DNA of 6,716 bases from Elusimicrobia bacterium CG03_land_8_20_14_0_80_50_18 (lineage in GTDB: Bacteria; CG03): the NCBI GenBank assembly GCA_002780705.1, contig PEUP01000054.1:1-6716 (forward strand), read 5' to 3'. Numbering within the stretch: the stretch's first letter is position 1; each line of letters starts with the position of its first letter. Shown in pieces: positions 1 through 5,669 of the stretch. Under the pieces are notes generated by a model. That model ran no database searches and had not been told where the DNA came from. It worked only from the letters and a program-made list of their open reading frames with translations. The position numbers and the translations under genes are program-made.

Positions 1-33
1 TGATTTGCTGTGATTGGGCGGGGCAGGTATAAA

Positions 34-312
34 ATGAATATAGACGAGATCAAAAAAATAGCGAAGCTCGCGCGTATTGAGATAGCCGGTGAGAAGCTTG
101 AATCCTTTGCGGATGAATTTAACAAGATACTGGAATATTTCAAACAACTTGACATCGCGCCGACGGAAGGGGTTGAGCCTTTTCTGTTTGAAGAAGAAAA
201 TGTCTGGCGAAGCGACAGCCCGTCTTCTAACAGCGACGCCAGAGAAAGAATACTCGGCAACGCTCCGGAAAGGCAGGACGATTTTTTCAAGGTCAAGAAG
301 GTGATTGAATGA
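34..312 (+). CDS. gatC: Glutamyl/aspartyl-tRNA amidotransferase subunit C
   Basis: Small subunit of the GatCAB amidotransferase. In this family GatC wraps around the GatA-GatB interface and stabilises the complex; it has no catalytic site. The 92-residue product is the usual GatC length. It opens with the typical IxxIAKLARIEI-type helix (MNIDEIKKIAKLARIEI) and ends with the family signature NAPERQDDFFKVKKVIE, where DxFFKVxKVIE is the classic C-terminus. I chose the ATG at 34 because homologues start at this point; a GTG at 10 would add eight residues with no family support. A modest CAGG ribosome-binding site lies six bases before the ATG. The stop overlaps the gatA start (ATGA, 309-312), which implies translational coupling. 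Only 33 bases lie upstream in the window, so the promoter and preceding gene cannot be judged. The identification is secure from motif, length and the gatA/gatB neighbours. Confidence 0.96.
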   Translation: MNIDEIKKIAKLARIEIAGEKLESFADEFNKILEYFKQLDIAPTEGVEPFLFEEENVWRSDSPSSNSDARERILGNAPERQDDFFKVKKVIE

Positions 313-1655
313 GCGTAAAAGAAAATATCAGAGCCTGCATCGCAAAAATAAAAGGCGACAGGACAAACAGTTTTATAGAAGTGTTTGAAGAGAGGGCTCT
401 CGCGCAATCCGAAAAGATTGACGCGCTGTTAGCCGCCGGCGACGAGAGTCTTATTTTAGCGGGCGCTCCTGTGGCCCTGAAGGATAATATGGTTATCAAG
501 GGTGAGACGGCAAGCTGTTCGTCAAAGATACTTGAAGGTTTTGTTTCGCCATACGACGCTGAAGTCGTGACAAGGCTGGAAAAAGCCGGAGCGGTTATAA
601 TAGGAAGAACTAACATGGACGAATTCGCGATGGGTTCGTCAACAGAAACTTCCGCCTTTGGGGTCACAAGGAATCCGCTTGATTTGGACAGGGTCCCCGG
701 CGGCTCGTCGGGCGGGTCCGCCGCGGCAGTCGCGGGCGGGCTTGTGCCTTATTCTCTGGGTTCCGACACGGGAGGTTCAATCAGACAGCCCGCGTCTTTT
801 TGCGGTATATGCGGGATGAAGCCGACATACGGAGCGGTGTCGCGCTACGGCCTGATTGCTTTCGCCTCGTCGCTGGATCAGATAGGCCCTTTCGCGAAAG
901 ACATGGCCAGTATAGAAAAAATATTCAATGTGCTCGCCGGCAAGGATGACAAGGATGAGACTTCCTGTGAGATAGACAGAGAAATTTTACGGAAAAAGAA
1001 AATTGTCTGCGGAATACCCAAAGAATTTTCGGGAAGCAGTCCTGAAGTGCAGGAGCTTTTCAATAAAGCGGTTAAAAAACTTAGCGCCGAATTTGAGATA
1101 GAGGATGTTTCACTTCCGTCAACGGAATACGCGGTTTCAATATATTACATAATCGCGCCTTCGGAAGCCTCCTCCAATCTCTCCCGTTTTGACGGCATAA
1201 GATACGGTTTCAGGGCGGAGGCCGCGAATCTTGCGGAAACTTATTTCAAAACAAGAGGAGAGGGTTTCGGCGACGAGGTCAAGCGCAGGATAATGCTGGG
1301 GGCTTTTGCCCTTTCGTCGGGTTATTACGACGCGTATTATATGAAAGCCCTTAAAGTCAGGCGTCTCATCAAGGATGAATTTGACAGGGCTTTTCAGAAG
1401 GCGGATGTCATAATCAGCCCGACCTCTCCGAGGACAGCTTTTAAGCTCGGCGAGATCACCGACCCCCTGTCTCTCTATATGCAGGATGTGTATACGATTC
1501 CGGCGAATATGGCGGGGCTTCCCGCCGTATCAATACCCTGCGGAAAGTGCGACGACGGCCTCCCCGCGGGTTTCCAGATAATGGCCCCGCGTAAACAGGA
1601 TAGCTTTCTTATAGATACGGCCAAAAAAATTGAGGAGATTTTTAAAGGTGAATGA
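309..1655 (+). CDS. gatA: Glutamyl/aspartyl-tRNA amidotransferase subunit A (glutaminase)
   Basis: Glutaminase subunit of GatCAB and a member of the amidase-signature family. It releases ammonia from glutamine, and the ammonia travels to GatB to amidate misacylated Glu-tRNA(Gln) or Asp-tRNA(Asn). The Ser-cisSer-Lys triad is intact: Lys58 in VALKDN, Ser133 in PGGSSGGSAAAVAGG, and nucleophile Ser157 in GSDTGGSIRQPA. Their spacing (75 and 24 residues) matches my recollection of Staphylococcus aureus GatA (Lys79, Ser154, Ser178). Further family motifs are GRTNMDEFAMGSSTE, MKPTYGAVSRYGL and the late PANMAGLPAVSIPCG. The product is 448 residues, against about 485 in typical GatA. The shortfall includes about 20 residues at the N-terminus, where the first helix is missing. 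An in-frame TGA at 306-308, directly before the ATG, excludes a longer start. An AAGGTG ribosome-binding site at 298-303 sits five bases upstream. It overlaps gatC by 4 bases and gatB by 8. Confidence 0.97.
   Translation: MSVKENIRACIAKIKGDRTNSFIEVFEERALAQSEKIDALLAAGDESLILAGAPVALKDNMVIKGETASCSSKILEGFVSPYDAEVVTRLEKAGAVIIGRTNMDEFAMGSSTETSAFGVTRNPLDLDRVPGGSSGGSAAAVAGGLVPYSLGSDTGGSIRQPASFCGICGMKPTYGAVSRYGLIAFASSLDQIGPFAKDMASIEKIFNVLAGKDDKDETSCEIDREILRKKKIVCGIPKEFSGSSPEVQELFNKAVKKLSAEFEIEDVSLPSTEYAVSIYYIIAPSEASSNLSRFDGIRYGFRAEAANLAETYFKTRGEGFGDEVKRRIMLGAFALSSGYYDAYYMKALKVRRLIKDEFDRAFQKADVIISPTSPRTAFKLGEITDPLSLYMQDVYTIPANMAGLPAVSIPCGKCDDGLPAGFQIMAPRKQDSFLIDTAKKIEEIFKGE
1632..1637 (+). promoter_or_regulatory. 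Ribosome-binding site for gatB, inside the end of gatA
   Basis: The sequence GAGGAG lies within the last codons of gatA, 10 bases before the GTG at 1648. It supports this GTG as the gatB start over the in-frame TTG at 1630, which overlaps this site. The arrangement implies that ribosomes finishing gatA reinitiate at gatB. Confidence 0.7.
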
Positions 1656-3081
1656 TTTTCTGATCAGCATAGGGCTTGAGGTGCATGTCCAGTTGAAAAC
1701 AAAGACTAAAATGTTCTGTTCCTGCGCTGTTGATCCGGAATCGCCGCCGAACACCAATATCTGCCCCGTCTGCACGGGACAGCCGGGAGTCCTTCCTGTA
1801 AAAAATGAAGAAGCTGTTTTGTTGGGCATCCGTGCGGGGCTGGCGCTGAATTGTAAAATTGAAAAATTCTCCGTTTTCGCGAGGAAAAATTATTTTTATC
1901 CCGACCTGCCGAAAGCTTATCAGATATCGCAGTATGAACTGCCTGTCGCCTCCGGGGGCTATATAAAAGCGGGCGGAAAAAAGATAAGGCTTGTCAGAGC
2001 CCATCTTGAAGAAGACGCGGGCAAACTTCTCCACGCCATAGGCAGTGAAGAGGTTGACGGTTCACTGGTGGACCTCAACCGCTGCGGCACGCCTCTTCTT
2101 GAGATCGTGTCCGAACCGGATATTGATTCACCCCAGCTTGCTTTTGATTATCTCAAATCCCTGCGCCGGCTGATGAGGTACGCCGGTATTTCGGACTGCG
2201 ATATGGAAAAAGGTAGTTTGCGCTGCGACTGTAACATATCTATCCGCCGCTGTGAGGACGAACCGCTGGGCGTAAAGGCGGAAATAAAGAACATGAATTC
2301 TTTCAAGGAGTTGAAGGATGCCGCGGCTTATGAGATAGAAAGACAGAAAAAACTTTTGGATTCGGGTGGGAAGGTCGTTCAGGAAACCCGTTTATGGAAT
2401 TCATCCAAAGGAAAGACTTTTTCAATGCGCTCGAAAGAAGAGGCGTCGGATTACAGATATTTTCCCGACCCCGATTTGAAACCCATATATGTCAGCGGAG
2501 AAATGTTAGAGATTGAAAAAGCCGGATTGCCGGAATTGCCCGGCGCGGTTAAAGAAAGGTTTATGAATCAGGGTCTCACGGAGTATCAGGCGGACATACT
2601 CACGGACGAAAAGGTTCTGGCGGATTATTTTGACAAAATTATCGCGGGCCTTACTCCGGACGGTCAGGAAGAGGCGGCCAATATCGTGATAAGCAATCTG
2701 CTCGCCGAAGCCAATCAGAGCAATCTTCCTCTTGATGCTTTTCTGAACAGTGTGAAACCGGCATACATATGTGAGCTCGTTAAATTCCGGCAGGAAGGAA
2801 AGATAAACAAGCAGGTTTTGAAAACGATTTTCCCGAAGATGATAAAGGAACAAAAAGCTCCCCGCGAGCTTATTAAGGATGTGAATATCGTCAGCGATGA
2901 AAGTGAAATAGTTAAACTGGTGGAAGACGCTATCCGGGCCAACGCCTCGTCGTGGGAAGACTACAGGGCGGGAAAGGAAAAAGCTTCGGGGAGGATCGTC
3001 TCCCATGTTATGAAAGAAAGCCGCGGCGCCGCGGATCCGGCCACGGTGATGAGAATACTGAAGCGAATGGCGGGAGAATAG
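1648..3081 (+). CDS. gatB: Glutamyl/aspartyl-tRNA amidotransferase subunit B
   Basis: tRNA-binding and kinase/amidotransferase subunit of GatCAB. It phosphorylates the misattached Glu or Asp on the tRNA and replaces the phosphate with ammonia supplied by GatA. From the GTG at 1648 the product is 477 residues, the normal GatB length, and begins at the expected ISIGLEVHVQL block. Conserved features in order: Glu11/His13; a complete CxC-x12-CxxC zinc site (Cys24, Cys26, Cys39, Cys42) with the family string NTNICPVC; RKNYFYPDLPKAYQISQYE; HLEEDAGKLLH; DLNRCGTPLLEIVSEPD; KGSLRCDCNISIR; EIKNMNSFK; and YRYFPDPDLKP. The C-terminal third matches the helical and YqeY-like tail that contacts the tRNA elbow, ending in VMRILKRMAGE. 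The intact zinc site argues for a functional enzyme. The start overlaps gatA by 8 bases. The next gene follows after 5 bases, so the message probably continues into the signalling genes. Confidence 0.97.
   Translation: MNDFLISIGLEVHVQLKTKTKMFCSCAVDPESPPNTNICPVCTGQPGVLPVKNEEAVLLGIRAGLALNCKIEKFSVFARKNYFYPDLPKAYQISQYELPVASGGYIKAGGKKIRLVRAHLEEDAGKLLHAIGSEEVDGSLVDLNRCGTPLLEIVSEPDIDSPQLAFDYLKSLRRLMRYAGISDCDMEKGSLRCDCNISIRRCEDEPLGVKAEIKNMNSFKELKDAAAYEIERQKKLLDSGGKVVQETRLWNSSKGKTFSMRSKEEASDYRYFPDPDLKPIYVSGEMLEIEKAGLPELPGAVKERFMNQGLTEYQADILTDEKVLADYFDKIIAGLTPDGQEEAANIVISNLLAEANQSNLPLDAFLNSVKPAYICELVKFRQEGKINKQVLKTIFPKMIKEQKAPRELIKDVNIVSDESEIVKLVEDAIRANASSWEDYRAGKEKASGRIVSHVMKESRGAADPATVMRILKRMAGE
3021..3034. 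repeat. 14-bp perfect GC palindrome near the end of gatB
   Basis: CCGCGGCGCCGCGG is identical to its own reverse complement and all G/C, in a region of about 50% GC. It lies about 45 bases before the gatB stop and encodes part of the tail SRGAAD. It has no loop and no T-run, so it is not a standard terminator. It may be a by-product of GC-rich Arg, Gly and Ala codons. No function is assigned. Confidence 0.4.
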
Positions 3082-3086
3082 GGGCA

Positions 3087-3440
3087 ATGGCGAAAATACT
3101 CATAATAGAGGACAACGCGGATTCAAGGGAGATATTCCGCACGGTCCTGGAAATGGCGGATTACGAGGTGACGGAAGCCGTTGACGGTGAGGACGCTCTC
3201 AAAAAGATAGAAGAATCTGAATACTCCGTGATACTCGTTGATCTGTCTCTGCCGAAAATATCGGGTTGGGATCTGATAGAGATAATCAAGAGGAAATACC
3301 CCTCAACGCCTTTGATAGCCGCCACGGCTCACGCGATGAGCGGCGACAGGGACAGAGCGCTGAAGGCCGGCTGTGACGATTACATATCAAAGCCGCTGAA
3401 GCCCTCGGACCTTGTGAAGAAAGTTGGAAAATATGTGTAA
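3087..3440 (+). CDS. Single-domain response regulator (receiver only), first of a pair
   Basis: A 117-residue cytoplasmic receiver (REC) domain with no DNA-binding or enzymatic output domain, comparable in layout to CheY, DivK or Spo0F. Key residues are all present: acidic pair Glu8-Asp9 (IIEDNADSREI), phospho-acceptor Asp52 (ILVDLSLPKISG), switch Thr80 (AATAHAM) and Lys102 (ISKPLKP). The ATG at 3087 was chosen because the receiver fold begins there with MAKILIIED; the reading frame continues upstream only as a shadow of gatB. A GGAG ribosome-binding site at 3073-3076 lies in the gatB tail, 10 bases upstream. Five bases separate it from gatB. The protein resembles the next gene, especially over KILI-x-ED-xx-DSREI, which suggests an old tandem duplication. 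The likely phosphodonor is the kinase two genes downstream (inferred from position). It should act by protein contact or phosphorelay, since no output domain is present. Confidence 0.93.
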   Translation: MAKILIIEDNADSREIFRTVLEMADYEVTEAVDGEDALKKIEESEYSVILVDLSLPKISGWDLIEIIKRKYPSTPLIAATAHAMSGDRDRALKAGCDDYISKPLKPSDLVKKVGKYV

Positions 3441-3451
3441 TGATAGAGACA

Positions 3452-3468
3452 GCCGGCCTGCGTCCGGC
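3452..3468 (+). promoter_or_regulatory. Small GC hairpin just before the second regulator's ribosome-binding site
   Basis: GCCGG (3452-3456) can pair with CCGGC (3464-3468) around a 7-base loop in the 41-base gap between the two regulator genes. The stem ends two bases before GGGAGG. No T-run follows, so it is unlikely to terminate transcription. It might modulate translation or RNA processing and so set different levels of the two regulators, but a 5-bp stem can arise by chance. Confidence 0.25.
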
Positions 3469-3470
3469 GC

Positions 3471-3476
3471 GGGAGG
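3471..3476 (+). promoter_or_regulatory. Strong ribosome-binding site for the second regulator
   Basis: GGGAGG sits five bases before the ATG at 3482. It settles the start choice: an in-frame ATG at 3440, which overlaps the previous stop codon, has only a poor site and would add 14 residues outside the receiver fold. Confidence 0.75.
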
Positions 3477-3481
3477 ATAAA

Positions 3482-3844
3482 ATGTCAAAAATACTGATAG
3501 TGGAAGACGACCCTGATTCTAGGGAGATTCTGGGTGAGCGCCTGAGGGCATACGGTTTTGATGTGGAGGAAGCTGTGAACGGCTGGGAGGCCGTTGAAAA
3601 ACTCAAGAAGTACAAGGCCGACCTGATAATTATGGACATAATGATGCCGAAACTTGACGGCTATACGGCCTGCAAGATAATCAGGGATGACAGCAAGACC
3701 GCGAAGGTGCCGATCATTTTTCTCACGGCCAAAGAGCTCATAGGCGAGATAGAGAAGGCCTTTGTCTGCGGCGCCGACGATTATGTTATCAAACCCGTGA
3801 CATGGGAACGGCTGCTTCCCAAGATCAAAAAATTTCTTCCGTGA
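3482..3844 (+). CDS. Single-domain response regulator (receiver only), second of a pair
   Basis: A 120-residue REC domain with no output domain. Conserved positions are Glu8-Asp9-Asp10 (IVEDDPDSREI), phospho-acceptor Asp52 (IIMDIMMPKLDG, a textbook motif), switch Thr82 (FLTAKE) and Lys104 (YVIKPV). It closely follows canonical CheY/PleD-type receivers, more so than its neighbour, whose acceptor site reads VDLSLPK. The two share their N-terminal block but diverge over most of helices 2-5, so they are old paralogues and may have different partners. The start at 3482 is backed by GGGAGG five bases upstream. Twenty-five bases separate it from the kinase gene, its most likely phosphodonor. The output is unknown: options are a phosphorelay through an unseen histidine phosphotransferase, allosteric control of another protein, or a phosphate sink tuning the first regulator. 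Confidence 0.94.
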   Translation: MSKILIVEDDPDSREILGERLRAYGFDVEEAVNGWEAVEKLKKYKADLIIMDIMMPKLDGYTACKIIRDDSKTAKVPIIFLTAKELIGEIEKAFVCGADDYVIKPVTWERLLPKIKKFLP

Positions 3845-3869
3845 TAAATTCGCGCGGGTTTTTCCAGAG

Positions 3870-5669
3870 ATGAAAATAAGAAACAAAATCCTGCTGTTTT
3901 TTTCAACAGTGGCTGCTGTGCCGCTTGTTTTTTTCATATTCCTTATGCTGGCCCAGCGCCGATCGACCGGGCATATTGAGAATTCTCTTTTCGCGCTTAC
4001 CAACAGCGCCGCCAAGATCACGGAGCATTTTCTTCTTAACGCGCAGAAATCCGTTATAGCGCAGTCATATCTTCCTTCCAATTTGTTCCCCGCGGGAGAC
4101 AATGCTTCGCGCCAGGCCTATCTCAGGAGGATACACAGGAAATATAAGATATTCTCGTCGGTTATGTTCACGGATATGTCCGGAAATGTCATAGCTCTCT
4201 ACGGGGAAAAGCCAACGGAAGAATTCAGAAATATTTTCCGCGCGAGGCGCGTGGCGGACGCCCCTCATGTCGTCAAAACAGAAGGCGGCTCTTCCATAGC
4301 GCTGGTGTCAAAAACGAATAAAAATAATTATCTCGCCGCGCTCATCAGACCGGAGGCTCTTCTGAACATACTGGAGAAGATAAAGCCGGTTGAAGGCGCG
4401 TCTTTCCATATACTTGATAACGCGGGCAGAACACTTTTTTTTGATATCAGCGCCGAGGAGAAGAACTCCCCGCCTCTTGTGTCGGTCAAATATTCCGATA
4501 TTGATATCTACAAAAGGGTGCTGAACAGGGGCGGGGAGAAGATCTTTGAAGTGATAATACCCATCGCCGGTTTTCCGGGCTGGAGGATATGCCTGGCGGC
4601 GCCCCACAAAGTTGTTTTCAAGAGTCTCCGCGACGCGAAATTTCTGGGTATATTTTTTTCCCTCGTCTCTTTCATGCTCGCCGGCTATCTGTCTTTTTAT
4701 TTTTCAAGCAAGCTCTCGGCTCCGCTTGAGGAGCTCTCAAAGAGCGCGGCCGAGTTCGCGCAGGGTAATTTTTCGTACCGCCCGCAGATCAGAACAGGGG
4801 ATGAGATGGAGCATCTCGCCCTGCAGCTGAATAAAATGGCCGACAAGATATCCGAAGCTCAGGACGGGCGGGATGAGAAAATAAGAGCGTCCTCGCGCGA
4901 CCTGGCAAACGCCTACAAGGAAATAGCCGTTAAAAACGACAGACTGGCTATGGCGGATAAATACAAATCGCAGTTTCTGGCGACGATGAGCCATGAGCTG
5001 CGCACGCCCATGAACGCCATAATAGGTTTTACTGATCTTCTCAAAGACGGCATATACGGGGGCCTTACAGAGAAACAGAAAGACATCCTTTCAAAAGTGC
5101 AGCGCAATTCAAATCACCTGCTAAATCTCATAAACGACATACTTGACCTGTCCAAGATAGAGTCCGGGCGTATAGACCTTATGCCGGAGAAGTTTGAGCT
5201 GAAAGAATTACTGAACACCGTTTCAGGCGAGATCGCCTCGCCCGGCAAGGATGTGGAATTCCGCTATTCATGTCCGGAGGGCATTGTTCTCTATCAGGAC
5301 ATGATGAGGCTGAAGCAGGTGATATTCAATCTCCTGTCAAACGCTTTTAAATTTACGAAGAAAGGCCATGTGACGCTTTCCTGCCAGACGGCCAATGAGA
5401 TAGTCATCATTGAAGTGGAGGACACGGGGATTGGAATAAAGGAAGATGATATCGGAAAGATATTTGACTCTTTCCAGCAGGCGGACGCTTCAATAACGCG
5501 CCAGTTTCAGGGGACGGGGCTGGGCCTGAGTATTTCCAAAAAACTGCTCGAGCTCATGGGCGGCTGGGTGGATGTGAAAAGCGAATTCGGCAAAGGTTCG
5601 GTTTTCACACTGCACATCCCCTATAAATACGAGGAGAAGAAGCCGGATAATGAAAGTTTTTCACATTGA
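3870..5669 (+). CDS. Membrane sensor histidine kinase: TM, double-Cache-like sensor, TM, HAMP, HisKA, HATPase
   Basis: A 599-residue transmembrane kinase. Layout: positively charged start (MKIRNK) and TM1 at about 7-27; a periplasmic or extracytoplasmic region of about 230 residues; TM2 at about 258-280; HAMP at about 280-332 with Pro285 and Glu312; a charged helical linker to about 362; HisKA with His375 in MSHELRTPMNAIIGF; and a HATPase with N box (NLLSNAFKFT, Asn487/Asn491), G1 (EDTGIGI, 517-523), F box (IFDSFQQAD) and G2 (GTGLGLSISKKL). All catalytic boxes are intact. The sensor looks like a double Cache fold: VMFTDMSGNVIALYG and FHILDNAGRTLFF are typical strand-turn-strand units, and the GWRICLAAP segment before TM2 is typical of dCache ends. 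Cache domains usually bind small ligands, but the ligand here is unknown. No receiver is fused, so phosphate presumably goes to the adjacent regulators. The ribosome-binding site is weak, and the last 20 bases overlap the next gene. Confidence 0.94.
   Translation: MKIRNKILLFFSTVAAVPLVFFIFLMLAQRRSTGHIENSLFALTNSAAKITEHFLLNAQKSVIAQSYLPSNLFPAGDNASRQAYLRRIHRKYKIFSSVMFTDMSGNVIALYGEKPTEEFRNIFRARRVADAPHVVKTEGGSSIALVSKTNKNNYLAALIRPEALLNILEKIKPVEGASFHILDNAGRTLFFDISAEEKNSPPLVSVKYSDIDIYKRVLNRGGEKIFEVIIPIAGFPGWRICLAAPHKVVFKSLRDAKFLGIFFSLVSFMLAGYLSFYFSSKLSAPLEELSKSAAEFAQGNFSYRPQIRTGDEMEHLALQLNKMADKISEAQDGRDEKIRASSRDLANAYKEIAVKNDRLAMADKYKSQFLATMSHELRTPMNAIIGFTDLLKDGIYGGLTEKQKDILSKVQRNSNHLLNLINDILDLSKIESGRIDLMPEKFELKELLNTVSGEIASPGKDVEFRYSCPEGIVLYQDMMRLKQVIFNLLSNAFKFTKKGHVTLSCQTANEIVIIEVEDTGIGIKEDDIGKIFDSFQQADASITRQFQGTGLGLSISKKLLELMGGWVDVKSEFGKGSVFTLHIPYKYEEKKPDNESFSH

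Noticed and set aside
10..33. Longer gatC start at the GTG at 10
   Set aside because: It adds MIGRGRYK, which family members lack. The ATG at 34 begins the conserved helix and has a usable ribosome-binding site.
2952..3086. Upstream extension of the first regulator into gatB
   Set aside because: The translated extension is low-complexity, charged sequence from another frame of gatB. The receiver begins cleanly at 3087.
2506..3087. 193-codon antisense frame opposite gatB
   Set aside because: It lies wholly antisense to a certain gene, has no family motifs and is explained by codon bias in the sense strand.
3440..3481. Longer start for the second regulator at the ATG overlapping the preceding stop
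   Set aside because: It adds 14 residues outside the receiver fold and has a poor ribosome-binding site. GGGAGG clearly serves the ATG at 3482.
3845..3869. Possible terminator between the second regulator and the kinase (GC stretch followed by TTTTT)
   Set aside because: No stem of useful length forms before the T-run, so it does not meet the pattern of an intrinsic terminator.
3485..4102. 205-codon antisense frame across the second regulator and the kinase start
   Set aside because: It spans two firmly identified sense genes and shows no recognisable domain.
3870..5669. Kinase as a hybrid kinase or part of a broken hybrid
   Set aside because: The HATPase ends normally with about 15 trailing residues, and the receivers lie upstream with their own starts. 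Nothing suggests a split fusion.
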